Of a stretch of DNA of 64,000 nucleotides, positions 55,404-64,000 are shown piece after piece. Numbering within the stretch: the first letter of the stretch is position 1; every line of letters begins with the position of its first letter. The DNA is from Mixophyes australis (lineage: Eukaryota > Chordata > Amphibia > Anura > Limnodynastidae), in assembly GCA_036250195.1 (NCBI GenBank), contig JAVHZZ010000003.1, positions 33,882,335 through 33,946,334 on the forward strand. The letters run 5' to 3'. The position numbers and the translations under genes were made by a program. The notes under the pieces were generated by a model. It was not told the origin of the DNA, made no database searches, and saw nothing but the letters and a program-made list of their open reading frames with translations.

Positions 55404-55690
55404 ATGGACTTAGCAGAACAAAGCACAGGACAAAAGCACCACTGGACTCAGCAGGACAGAGCAATGGCCAAAGCACCACTGGACTCAGCAGGACAGAGCA
55501 CAGGACAAAAGCACCACTGGACCCAGCAGGACAGAGCACTGGCCAAAGCACCACTGGACTCAGCAGGACAGAGCACAGGACACAGCACCACTGGACTCAG
55601 CAGGACAGAGCACAGGACACAGCACCACTGGACTCAGCAGCACAGAGCACAGGACAAAAGCACCACTCAACAGGACAGAGCACAGGAGAA
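55404..55690. repeat. 37-38-bp tandem array, about 8 copies
   Basis: The unit CACCACTGGACTCAGCAGGA plus CAGAGCACAGGACAAAAG is the complement of leader sequence of the autonomous hAT (CCAGTGGTGCTG...TGTCCTGTGCTCTG). A 99-codon ORF across it is by-product. Confidence 0.9.
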
Positions 55691-55962
55691 ACTAACTAAC
55701 TAGCTAACCAGTGGACACAGGAGCACCACTACACTATCTACAACCTCCCTCTTCCCTGATCTCAGCCCGAATGAAGATGGTGGCCGCAAGCGGGGAATTT
55801 ATGCAATCCGAGTCTCGCGAGATCCGACGCGAGACGTGGACGTCAGAGCCTCGTTTTCATTTTTTTGCCCGCCGGAAATATTCGAACAGTACTCGGATCC
55901 CGTTCGGATCCGCACTGTTCGGGTGGGCTCGGATTAGTGGAATCCGAGCCCGCTCATCCCTA

Positions 55963-56001
55963 ATTATTATTATTATTAATAATAATAATAATAATAATAA
56001 T
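55963..56001. repeat. (ATT)/(AAT) microsatellite
   Basis: ATT units followed by AAT units; the hAT derivative inserted in this run. Confidence 0.85.
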
Positions 56002-56635
56002 AACACCTAGAATTTGCCTCAGGGAACATCCAGCTGTCCCCAGACCCCTGAGTTATAGTGAGAGTCTGTGGCACTACAATATTGTGAGCAGAATTCTTTC
56101 AGCTATTGCAGGGTCCAGCTGTCAATCTTACTAACAATACAGAAATATATAAACAGAGCCAGATATTGCTTATCAGAGACTGTACTGTATTAAACTATTA
56201 TTTTATTTTCCTTCATAAGAATTCAGCTTATCAGTTAATTTACAGGTATTTTTAAACATTAAATTATAAGGAGTTTTAATTTTTTCACTTATTTATGTAT
56301 TTATCAAAAAGTTAATGTTAATGTCTAAGTAGATATAAGATTTGGTAAAGCGAAACGAATCAGTTTATTATATTGTTGGTTCCAGTAAGTCTTAGTGCCA
56401 TTCACATATATTTTTTTGATTAAAGATGAGCGGTTCAGATTCAGAGAAATCCAACAGATCCGAATTTTGGAATACCGAGTTGAACCAAGTAAGGACTTCA
56501 GATCTGAAAATAAGGCAAAACGTACTTTCCGGGAACATGTTGGATCTCGTGAGTTTTGAATAGATATCTTCTATATTTAGCTCTCCCTCCTGTTCTCAAC
56601 TGCGATGTTAGAATTGATAGCATGTGGGTAAGACG
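56002..56635. other. Non-coding stretch with a possible hAT end fragment
   Basis: At 56424-56560 AAAGATGAGCGGTTCAGATT and later AACAGATCCGAATTT resemble a decayed left end of the hAT family at 46561. Nothing else is recognised. Confidence 0.4.
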
Positions 56636-57174
56636 CAGGGCCGATTAAGGGTTCCGGCTGCCCTAGGCTATTTCAGCCGTAGCGCCCCCACCCCCCCTCC
56701 AGCCACCTCACCTTCCCCCTTCGGCCACCTCACCTGCCCCGTTTAGCCACCTCACCTGCCCATCTGCCGCCCCTCCCCCCGAGACATTAGAACGGACTTA
56801 CCTGCTGTGTAGTCCTCTCTTCAGCGCTGTGTATGACAGGCAGTCTGGCAGCGATCGCTGCTAGCTGCCTGTCAGTGTGGCCGCGGGCGCTTCTTACTCT
56901 GGTGGTCACTTGAGATGTGGAAGTCCTGATCTCACGTGACCAGAGTAAGAAGCGCCCGCGGCCACACTGACAGGCAGCTAGCAGCGATCGCTGCCAGACT
57001 GCCTGTCATGTGATAGTGACAGTCGGGACCGCTCCTTTAGACCAGTGGCGGTCCCGATGACTCCGCTTGCCACATTTAGGGGAAAAAAAACAAACCATCT
57101 CAGTGACGTTGCGCCCCCCTGGCTCCAGCGCCCCAGGCTGCAGCCTGGTCAGCCTATTGGCTGATCAGGCCCTG
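56636..57174. mobile_element. hAT MITE with perfect 8-bp TSD and long internal palindrome
   Basis: The 539-bp element starts CAGGGCCGATTAAGGG and ends CTGATCAGGCCCTG. TSD GTAAGACG lies at 56628-56635 and 57175-57182. Arms at about 56845-56905 and 56940-57005 (for example AGAGTAAGAAGCGCCCGCGG) pair almost perfectly. Confidence 0.92.
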
Positions 57175-57182
57175 GTAAGACG

Positions 57183-57601
57183 TTTACTGCAATTGTGTGC
57201 TCATAAAGTGGCTTGTAGAGGATTGGACAGGGTGAAATATGCAATGTATATTGAAATAGCTTTAATTTTAATGCTCAAATATTAGTTTATTTACAGATCA
57301 GTCTGCTGGAAATGTGTGCTGATAAATTGGGTGTGAGAGAGTGAAAAGTAGACAATCTGGGGCTACTGGTAGTAATTTTATGTTAGTAAATTAATCAAGA
57401 GTGGACAAAAAATATTATTAAAAATATTATTTCTGGCTTTTAAAATCAAAGTGTTTCAACCTGAATGCAATTGTGAGGGGCAGTATCAGTGACATCTAAA
57501 CTATTTGGTGGACAAAAACAGGGTGTTGTGTGATTGTGAGGCATACCCCGCCAAAACTATATATATTTATTTCTTGCTTTTAAAATACTATGTTGGTAAC
57601 A
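57183..57601. other. Non-coding stretch before the Ngaro-like element
   Basis: Nothing is recognised; the true 5' end of the retroelement may lie a few bases inside this stretch. Confidence 0.45.
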
Positions 57602-57683
57602 ATAAGAACTGAGATCTGCATAGGACCGAAGGATAATAAAAGCTTTGCTGTATCTTTAACTGAGCTATTCTCTGGAGTGTTAA
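57602..57683 (+). repeat. Ngaro-like left terminal repeat (visible match)
   Basis: It runs from ATAAGAACTGAGATCTGCAT to TGGAGTGTTAA, identical to 63919-64000. The match would continue if more sequence were available. Confidence 0.95.
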
Positions 57684-57824
57684 CAGTTAATCTTTGGGTA
57701 CGCCCATCTGGTGTCATAGGGGAGGGGTTTAGGACTATAAGTTGGATGGGCGGAGTTTGCTCAGTCCTTGGCAGTTTGGAAGTTGCAGCGTGCAGACGTG
57801 GATCCTGATAAGTATCTCATTCCC

Positions 57825-58035
57825 CCTCTCTGTCTCCTGTTTTTTCCTGCTTGTACTCCCCTTTTTTCTCTTGCTTTTCCCACTAGCGTGTTTGTCATTC
57901 TCTCCTAATTTGCTCAACCCTCTGTTTCTTTTTCTTTTACGAAATTTAACCCTCTCCTTTTTCCCCCTTCTCTACTATCCCCCCCCTCTTACCCCCCCTC
58001 TCCCGCTAACCCCCCCACCCCCCCCCCCCCTCCCG
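57825..58035 (+). other. Homopyrimidine-rich leader
   Basis: About 210 bp are overwhelmingly C/T, ending in long C runs, directly before the gag start. It could act in translation initiation or splicing of the element RNA. Confidence 0.7.
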
Positions 58036-58101
58036 TTTTTGGTGGGGTTGCAATTTGGCCCAATTTCCCTTCAAATTCCCCGGGTGTATTCCCCAGCGGT
58101 A

Positions 58102-60036
58102 ATGGCGGGTGTTGGTCCCCTTCCTTCCTCCGCTAGGCCCAGCGGTTCCCCTCCCTCACCTGCACGGAGATTCAGTGGCAGGCTGAGGATTCCTCCTTCC
58201 CGGGCATCCGCCGAGGGTTATGGTGGCGTTAGCGGGGGTCGCAGAACCGGAAGTGATGGCCGTCACTTCCGGTCGAGGTCAGCTCACGCGGCGGTTCCTC
58301 CGGTGGCTGGCGGGCTTGTTATTCCCGGGCAGAGGGCATCCAGAAGAGACAGGTGGTCCTCGGGGGGTAGTATAGCGGCGGGGGGCCCTCCACCCGCTGC
58401 TGGTAGAGTTCAGCAGTCCCGCGGGCAGCGGGTTCATGTCGGCCATGTTAGGGCGGGCGGGCATCCTGGTCCTGAGGGGGGGCGACCCCCTCCTCTCCAA
58501 TTATCCCGGGTTCCAGCGGCAGATAGCTCCTCAACGGGCATAGTGGGAGCCAGTTCAGTCATCAGGGGTAGCAGGAGTAGTTTGGGCCCGGTAAGGGGGC
58601 AGAATGCAGAGGCAGATCGTGCCTCAGCAGGTTCAGCGGCACATAGGGTTCATAGCAGGGGCAACAGTGTGGTTCGGGGGGAGGCATCAGTGGCCCCCGT
58701 GGGTCCTGGTGTTAGGGGCATCCCGGTGGGAAGAGGGGGGTCCTGTCACTCAGTCTCCGGGGAACATAGGGGTCAGGTGCGGGGTTCTTCGGGGTCTCAG
58801 GTCATGGGTAGGAGCCCAGGGCAACGGTCCTGGTCTGGGCATAGGAGAGGCACGCACGGCTCGGACGAGCGGCGCGAGTCACACGATGGGGGTGTTCCTG
58901 TGAGTGTGTTCCTGGGGGCGGAGAATTATAGGGAAGTGTCGGGCTAGGAGCTGGGTCAGGGGGTGAGTTCAGATCATGGCAGAGAGCATAGAGCAACGTC
59001 CCGTGGTTCCCAGTCTCAAGCTTCTGGTAGTAACATTTCTTTCTCAGCAGTGGCCGGTGGGTATGAGGAGGAGCGTTTCGTTGGAGTGGAGCAAGTCGGC
59101 CGTCACCAGGCATGGTCCGGGGACGAAGGCTGGACGCAGGGTTCTGAGACTGGTTCGGTGTTGGCAGGTGAGCGTGATTTGTCTGATGTACCTGATGTGC
59201 AATCCGTGTGGTCCGATTGTTATAGCTCTAGTACGGGTTCAGATATGTCTGGGTCTTCCTCCAAGAAACTGATTAAGAAATTGCGCAAGCATTTTGTACC
59301 GCGCGCTGGGGCTAGGCCGGCTGACGGGCGTTTAAGGCAGGCAAGAGGTTCCCGTCTTACAGGTGACGAGGAGCTGCGCTGTGCTAGTACCGGGATACTG
59401 CAAGGGGTTAGAATGGTAGTCAGAGACAGAATTCGTAAAGGCCGACTCATTGACATGTTCGCTATGACCAATAAGGGGAAAAAAGCGGTAGCCCAAGCCC
59501 TCACACGGGGTGGCGCTGGGGAGACGAGTTATAGGTCATACAAGAACTGGCTTACGGGGGCCTACCTTTTTGCGGCGTGTTATTTAGAAACGCGCCCTAC
59601 AGAGTGGATGTACATGTTGAAATATTTACACATGATCCACGAGATGTATGCATCATCACGCCCCGGGGTATGGCTGGCCTATGATGAAGCGTTTCGGGAG
59701 AAATATGATGGACATGCGAGCCTCATGTTGGGATTCAAGGATGTGGAGGTATGGTTACAGGTGTCCCAAGATGGCGGGGGAGAGTCTTCACAGGGTTCAG
59801 GTTGGCGGCGGCCTTCGGGGCGCGGCAGGGGTGCCGCGCCCTTTGAGGGTAGGGGCCGCTGTTTCCCTTTTAACAAGTCCGGTTGCCTGCGCGGAGCGGC
59901 GTGTAGGTTCTCACACACCTGCACCCGCTGCGGTGGAGGTCACCCAGCTAAGACTTGTGACAGGCAGAGTCGAGGAGGGGGTGGCGACGGAAGTCGAACG
60001 GCTTCCGGACCTGCGGAAAGCCGCGTCGCCAATTAA
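58102..60036 (+). pseudogene. Ngaro-like Gag (ORF1) with one in-frame TAG
   Basis: The ATG at 58102 follows the pyrimidine leader and opens a Gly/Arg/Ser-rich N-terminus. A TAG at 58945-58947 interrupts it; the same frame then continues to 60036. The C-terminal half has a structured region (CASTGILQGVRMVVRDRIRK, SYKNWLTGAYLFAACYLETR). It ends with a CCCH-type motif CFPFNKSGCLRGAACRFSHT and a CTRCGGGHPAKTC knuckle, as in DIRS/Ngaro Gag. Gag would bind and package element RNA. The TAG could be a recent mutation, a sequencing error or a read-through site. Confidence 0.8.
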
Positions 60037-61612
60037 CGTGGTCAATCTCGGCCGCTGGCTGGACCGCTACCCAATAAGATGGGCTGCGGAATTTTTACGG
60101 GAGGGTTTTAGGCATGGTTTTTGGTTACCTATCGAAGGGTCTGTCGAGATCGCCTCGATGGTTAACCTAAAATCTGCGAAGGTGTTCCCCGAAATCTTGG
60201 CGGAGAAGGTGCGTAAAGAGGTGGCGCTTGGGCGGATGGTTGGGCCTTTTGCGAACCCTCCTTATCGGAACCTGGTAGTGTCACCGGTAGGGGTGGTTCC
60301 TAAAAAGGCTGCGGGGAAGTTTCGCCTAATTCAGCACCTCTCTTTCCCAAAGGGTGCATCGGTTAATGATGCCATCCCGGAAAAATTTTGCAGGGTAGTG
60401 TATCAGTCTTTTGAGGAGGCGCTGGAGATGGTGAGATCTTTTGGGCCCGGGGCTTTGATGGCGAAGGTCGACATTGAGTCGGCTTTTCGGCTTCTTCCAT
60501 TGCACCCGGACTCGTTCCCTTTCATGGGTATCCATCTGAGCGATGGTTACTATGTGGATAAATGCCTCCCTATGGGGTGCGCAGTTTCATGCTCCTTCTT
60601 CGAGTGTTTTAGCACGTTTTTACACTGGTGCGTTTGTGCCGGAACCGGTCACCAGGGCGTGGCACACTATCTGGATGACTTCCTTGTAGTGGGCCCAAGC
60701 CAGGGACCCACCTGTGTGGATGTTTTGTTTTCACTTAGGGCTCTTTTTCAGTCACTTGGTGTCCCGGTCGCGCATGATAAAACTGAGGGTCCTACTACCC
60801 GTTTAGCGTATTTAGGCATCGAGATCGATACGGTCTTGGGTCTTTGTAGGCTTCCAATTGAGAAGGTAGTGAAACTGCGGGAGCTTATAGGGGTGGCGCT
60901 TGGGTCTGAAGGGATGTCATTGAAAAGGACTCAGTCTATACTGGGACTTTTTAACTTCGCCTGTCGGGTAATTCCTATGGGTCGTGTGTTCTGTCGGAAG
61001 CTGGAAAGGGCAACGTCAGGGCGTAAGGGACCTCACTGTCGAGTACTGCTATCTGCCGAAATCCGGACGGATTTGGCAGTTTGGGATCTTTTCCTGCGGG
61101 ATTTTAACGGGGTTAGGTTGTGGCCTTCTCTCCCTGTGTCTAGTAAGGAGCTGGAGCTACATACTGATGCGGCAGGGGGTGTGGGCTTCGGGGCATATTT
61201 CGCAGGTGACTGGTGCGCTGAGCGGTGGCCAGAAGAATGGGTGCAGGCCGGCTGGACTGCTAACCTGTTGCTGTTAGAAATCTTCCCGATCATAGTCGCC
61301 CTTGAATTGTGGGCCCCCAGATTAGTAGGGAAACAGATAGTTTTCTGGTGTGACAATTTGGGTGTCGTGCAAGTAATCAACCGGCAGAAGGCCACCTCTC
61401 AGCCGGTCATCACACTTTTGAGGAGATTAGTATGGAGGTGTTTAGTCGATGACATTAGCTTCAGGGCGCAACATGTTCCTGGGGTGGATAATGCGCTGGC
61501 GGATTCATTATCTAGGGGGGAATGGGAGAAATTTCGAGCCTTGGCACCTCAGGCATCCCTGTCGGGTTCACCTTGTCCCACTTATATCTGGCAGATTGTC
61601 AAGCCGGAGTAG
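59990..61612 (+). CDS. Ngaro-like reverse transcriptase and RNase H
   Basis: The frame is open from 59648, but the first part overlaps gag; the family-like start is SPINVVNLGRWLDRYPIRWA near 60030. RT motifs are GKFRLIQHLSFPKGASVNDA, KVDIESAFRLLPLHPDSFPF, CLPMGCAVSCSFFECFSTFL and the active site VAHYLDDFLVVG, then TRLAYLGIEIDT. RNase H has HTDAAGGVGFGAYFAGDWC, LLLLEIFPIIVALELW, VFWCDNLGVVQVINR and VDNALADSLSRGEW, a complete D-E-D-D set. Relative to gag the frame is shifted by +1, so it is made by frameshifting or re-initiation. It would copy the element RNA into circular DNA for the recombinase. Confidence 0.92.
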   Translation, partial: EVERLPDLRKAASPINVVNLGRWLDRYPIRWAAEFLREGFRHGFWLPIEGSVEIASMVNLKSAKVFPEILAEKVRKEVALGRMVGPFANPPYRNLVVSPVGVVPKKAAGKFRLIQHLSFPKGASVNDAIPEKFCRVVYQSFEEALEMVRSFGPGALMAKVDIESAFRLLPLHPDSFPFMGIHLSDGYYVDKCLPMGCAVSCSFFECFSTFLHWCVCAGTGHQGVAHYLDDFLVVGPSQGPTCVDVLFSLRALFQSLGVPVAHDKTEGPTTRLAYLGIEIDTVLGLCRLPIEKVVKLRELIGVALGSEGMSLKRTQSILGLFNFACRVIPMGRVFCRKLERATSGRKGPHCRVLLSAEIRTDLAVWDLFLRDFNGVRLWPSLPVSSKELELHTDAAGGVGFGAYFAGDWCAERWPEEWVQAGWTANLLLLEIFPIIVALELWAPRLVGKQIVFWCDNLGVVQVINRQKATSQPVITLLRRLVWRCLVDDISFRAQHVPGVDNALADSLSRGEWEKFRALAPQASLSGSPCPTYIWQIVKPE

Positions 61613-62497
61613 AGGGACTGGCTGAATCATCATTGGCACCCGCTACCAGGGAGAAGTATCGGTCGGCTTGGCATGACTGGTGTGCGTTCCGGGACCAGGG
61701 GCGCGAGTCAGTGGCCTCAGGGCATCAGCTAATGCTAGCGTATATTTGGGCAGGTTTCAAGTCCGGTAAGTCCAAAGCGGCAATGTCAGGGGCTTTGGCC
61801 GGGATATCCTTTTTTACCAGGCTTAGGAATGAGGTCGATTACACGAAAAGTTTCATTATAGCCAAAGCATTAAAGGGTTGGGCGAGGGAGCGCCCTGCGC
61901 TTCCGGATGGAAGACGGCCCATCGGTGAGGCTTTGTTGACGGAATTGCTGGGGGCTATTAAGGAAGTAGCATGTGATGCATTTGAGACAGCATTATTTCG
62001 CGCAGCATTTGTCATGCTTTATTTTGGAGCGTTTAGAGTAAGTGAGGTAGTGGCCTCTTCTAAGTCTTGTCCTTTGTCAGGAATGTTGGCGCAGCATGTT
62101 ATTATTTCCCCTTCCTCAGTATGTTGTAAAATTAGGAGATCAAAGTCTGACCAGTTAGGTAGAGGGCAGTGGGTTACATTGGCCCCAAAGGTGGGTTTCT
62201 TAGTTTGCCCTGTTGTTATTATGAACGAATTTGCTGTTATTCGTCCTGTGTCTGCAATTCCGTGGCTGGTGCATGGTGATGGTACCCCCCTCACCCGGGT
62301 ACCAGTTTACGGCAGTGTTTAAGCGTACATTGTCTAAGCTGGGCTTGGACGGATCCCAGTTCGGCACTCATTCATTCAGAATTGGTGCTGCCACGTCTGC
62401 AGCTTTGGCTGGGGCATCAGAACGGGCCATACAGGGTGTTGGCAGGTGGAAAACCAAGGTATATAAGCGTTATGTTCGTCCTGCTCTCCTTACCTAA
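61522..62497 (+). pseudogene. Ngaro-like tyrosine recombinase, one frameshift
   Basis: The N-terminal core-binding part reads SSLAPATREKYRSAWHDWCA and continues through FKSGKSKAAMSGALAGISFF. The catalytic part has FGAFRVSEVV (first Arg), CCKIRRSKSDQLG, HSFRIGAATS (HxxR) and GRWKTKVYKRYVRP (nucleophile Tyr). Between 62283 and 62303 the frame changes by one base: the first frame runs to 62322, the second carries YQFTAVFKRTLSKLG onward. All catalytic residues survive on the two sides. It overlaps the RT frame by about 90 bp. The enzyme would integrate circular DNA copies. Confidence 0.88.
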
Positions 62498-62823
62498 ATC
62501 TTCCTATCTTTTACCTATCTATCTCCTGCGGTGGTGGCACAGGTCTTAGACTTGCTCGGGCCTTTGGAGGTCGGGCTCGAAGGGCTTTCTCCATTTTTTT
62601 CCCACTGGGTTTTATGGTTTCACCTTCGTCTGTGCCTCCGCCCAAAACCTTTTTCCTTCTTTTGTCGGTGTGGGCGTGTTCTTGGGTGTTTGTGTCTGGT
62701 GTGCTGAGCATTTGTTAGCTCTTGTGCTTTCTGTGGTTTTGTCAAGTTCAAATTTTCAACATCATAGGGGCTCTCTGAGTTCCGTTTTCTGGATGTATGA
62801 ACACGTATGGTTGCTGATGACTA

Positions 62824-63438
62824 ATGTTTGGTTTTCTCCACCCTACAGACCATCGGACCCCGCTGCGCATCTGGGTGCTGGGACACTCTTATATTCACTG
62901 GGCTCGATTGCACAGGGCAGCTAAGGATACTTCTCTGTTTAAGGGGGCAATGGTAGTGCAGTGGATAGGTCGTAGAGGTCTTAGATGGTCTGGTTTTCGG
63001 CATCTCCTGAGTAGTTATGTTGTCGTTCAAGGGGTACCCCAGGTCCTAGTTATTCATCTGGGTGGTAATGACATAGGAGGGTGCAAGTCGGTGGATTTGA
63101 TTTTGCGTATCCAGGAGGACTTGGCTTGGGTGCAAGCATCTTGGCCTTCCCTTGTCATTTGCTGGTCGGATATTGTGCCAAGGATGGCTTGGCGTGCGTT
63201 TCCTGAAGGGCGTGTTGCTGATGGAGTAAGGAGGAAAATTAATTCGGTTGTGTCACGGTTTTTACGTTCCATGGGTGGTTGGCGGATTGTACACCCGAGT
63301 ATTCGTTATCAGAGCCCCTCGCTATATAGGGAGGACGGAGTTCATTTGAGCGATGAAGGCATGGTTATTTTTGTTCAGGATATTTATGTGTTTTTAGCAT
63401 CAGAAGGTTTTAGTATGGTGGCGGGCCGCGGATCCTAG
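62824..63438 (+). CDS. SGNH-type hydrolase of the Ngaro-like element
   Basis: About 204 codons with the SGNH blocks in order: WVLGHSYIHWARLH (Ser), QVLVIHLGGNDIGG (Gly-Asn-Asp) and YREDGVHLSDEGM (Asp-x-x-His). The triad looks intact and there is no break. Such esterase-like domains are known from some Ngaro and CR1 elements; their role in the life cycle is unclear. The ATG at 62824 lies just before a pyrimidine stretch ending CACCCTACAG, so translation might instead start on a spliced mRNA with the domain joined at ACCATCGG. Confidence 0.87.
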   Translation: MFGFLHPTDHRTPLRIWVLGHSYIHWARLHRAAKDTSLFKGAMVVQWIGRRGLRWSGFRHLLSSYVVVQGVPQVLVIHLGGNDIGGCKSVDLILRIQEDLAWVQASWPSLVICWSDIVPRMAWRAFPEGRVADGVRRKINSVVSRFLRSMGGWRIVHPSIRYQSPSLYREDGVHLSDEGMVIFVQDIYVFLASEGFSMVAGRGS

Positions 63439-63918
63439 GGATCCGGGCGTGGCCGGAAAAGCAGTACAGTCGACGGTCAGTGGTTTGGGCCCACATTACG
63501 GTATTGGGCATGGTGAACCCGCCTCCCTTCAAGTGAATCGGCTATTAGTCTCGGTTTCAGGCACCGCCCTTGTGGGCTGCCCTGTGGTTGCTTCCAGTAT
63601 AGCCCAGAGGAGGGGCGGGTTCGGTAGATTCAGGACGTGGTGCCCCGTCCAGGTAGATATGTGCGCCCGGGGTTTGATTGGTTGGTCCCCCACTTGAACC
63701 CAGGGGTTTGGTTGTTCCCCAGTTTGTAGTCCTAAGGATATGCTAGGACAGTTGGGTTTTGCCTGGCACACGTCGGACTGACTGCTTATTTCACCTCCAC
63801 CATGTTTATGAATAAATCATTTATTTGTGCCCTATTTCAGGTCTCGTGTCATTAATTCAGGTTATAAGTGATAAGATGAAGGAGGTAAAGAGGTTAAGGT
63901 ATCAGACATAAGACTTTT
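63439..63918 (+). other. Ngaro-like 3' non-coding region
   Basis: It probably contains the B1 part of split direct repeats, which would recur after the right A repeat beyond the window. An AATAAA lies at 63811-63816. Confidence 0.5.
63811..63816 (+). terminator. Candidate polyadenylation signal
   Basis: AATAAA about 370 bp after the hydrolase stop. Confidence 0.5.
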
Positions 63919-64000
63919 ATAAGAACTGAGATCTGCATAGGACCGAAGGATAATAAAAGCTTTGCTGTATCTTTAACTGAGCTATTCTCTGGAGTGTTAA
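63919..64000 (+). repeat. Ngaro-like right repeat, cut by the window edge
   Basis: Identical over 82 bp to 57602-57683. Confidence 0.95.

Larger units (their letters stand above)
54459..55962 (-). mobile_element. Non-autonomous hAT, deletion derivative in reverse orientation
   Basis: The 1504-bp element starts TAGGGATGTGCACCGGCCAC and ends CCGAGCCCGCTCATCCCTA, the ends of the autonomous element swapped. It is flanked by ATTATTAT (54451-54458 and 55963-55970). Most of the transposase is deleted. It retains one antisense piece of the TRWNSTLYML region, a 50-bp array and a 37-38-bp array. Confidence 0.9.
57602..64000 (+). mobile_element. Ngaro-like tyrosine-recombinase retrotransposon, runs off the window
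   Basis: The order is left repeat, pyrimidine-rich leader, gag, RT-RNase H, tyrosine recombinase, SGNH hydrolase and right repeat. The first 82 bp recur identically at 63919-64000, where the window ends. An absence of TG...CA LTRs and of an integrase, together with a YR gene after RT and a hydrolase, fits the Ngaro group better than DIRS1. One in-frame stop in gag and one frameshift in the recombinase are the only lesions seen. Confidence 0.9.

Noticed and set aside
57742..58101. N-terminal extension of the Ngaro-like ORF1 upstream of 58102
   Set aside because: It reads through the homopyrimidine leader, giving Phe/Leu/Pro/Ser repeats; the ATG at 58102 is the better start.
59648..59989. N-terminal part of the RT ORF overlapping gag
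   Set aside because: This stretch is a shadow frame of the gag C-terminus; family-like RT sequence begins only near 60030.

Overview
The window is vertebrate nuclear DNA, most likely from an anuran amphibian. It holds the 3' two thirds of one large multi-exon gene on the minus strand, with introns packed with transposons. The frog assignment is an inference from the repeat mix: Ngaro-type tyrosine-recombinase retroelements, Penelope-like elements, chromodomain Ty3/gypsy elements, a tRNA-derived SINE with a GAT-repeat tail, and many hAT MITEs with CAG...CTG ends. No bacterial or organellar features are present.

Host gene. Twelve exons on the minus strand run from 41439 down to 4566. They form one splice-compatible chain: every junction was checked for AG/GT borders and for phase, and the reading frame stays open across all of them. 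The protein order is a SEA-like segment, a Cys-rich segment, four Ig-like modules (each split by a phase-1 intron), an HRM-like Cys module, a GAIN domain with an intact GPS (HL|TS), and a 7TM domain. This is an adhesion GPCR of subfamily F, closest in architecture to ADGRF5 (GPR116/Ig-Hepta). The first exons (signal peptide, probably part of SEA) and the last exon (end of TM7 and C-tail) are not found here. They should lie to the right of 41.4 kb, probably beyond the window, and to the left of position 1.

Intron content, left to right: hAT MITE (3.7 kb); L1-like LINE inserted in an older MITE (6.0-8.0 kb); CR1-like LINE piece with a 44-bp minisatellite (8.8-9.8 kb); a 742-bp insert with a hammerhead-like motif between 101-bp direct repeats (10.2-11.2 kb); Ty3/gypsy relic (12.5-14.2 kb); two larger decayed Ty3/gypsy elements in opposite orientation (15.5-20.3 and 21.5-25.1 kb) with an exon between them; a further Ty3 fragment and LTR-like block (25.1-25.8 kb); several MITEs; a 5'-inverted Penelope-like element (31.0-32.6 kb); a 69-bp VNTR (33.1-33.8 kb); an unidentified gag-like relic (35.3-36.7 kb); more MITEs and a SINE.

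Right third (46-64 kb). A 6840-bp hAT element (46561-53400) has an exact 8-bp TSD and an uninterrupted BED-finger transposase of about 998 codons. A shorter, reverse-oriented deletion derivative follows at 54459-55962. The window ends inside a young Ngaro-like retroelement (57602 to beyond 64000). It encodes Gag with CCCH/knuckle motifs, RT-RNase H, tyrosine recombinase and an SGNH hydrolase, and its terminal repeats are identical over the 82 bp visible. It carries one in-frame TAG in gag and one frameshift in the recombinase.

I found no clearly new multi-gene system. The most interesting items are the intact hAT with its homogenised 77/79-bp array, the ribozyme-like motif at the 5' edge of an insert with a very long target duplication, the Ngaro element with an SGNH hydrolase, and several nested insertions whose TSDs restore the interrupted sequence.
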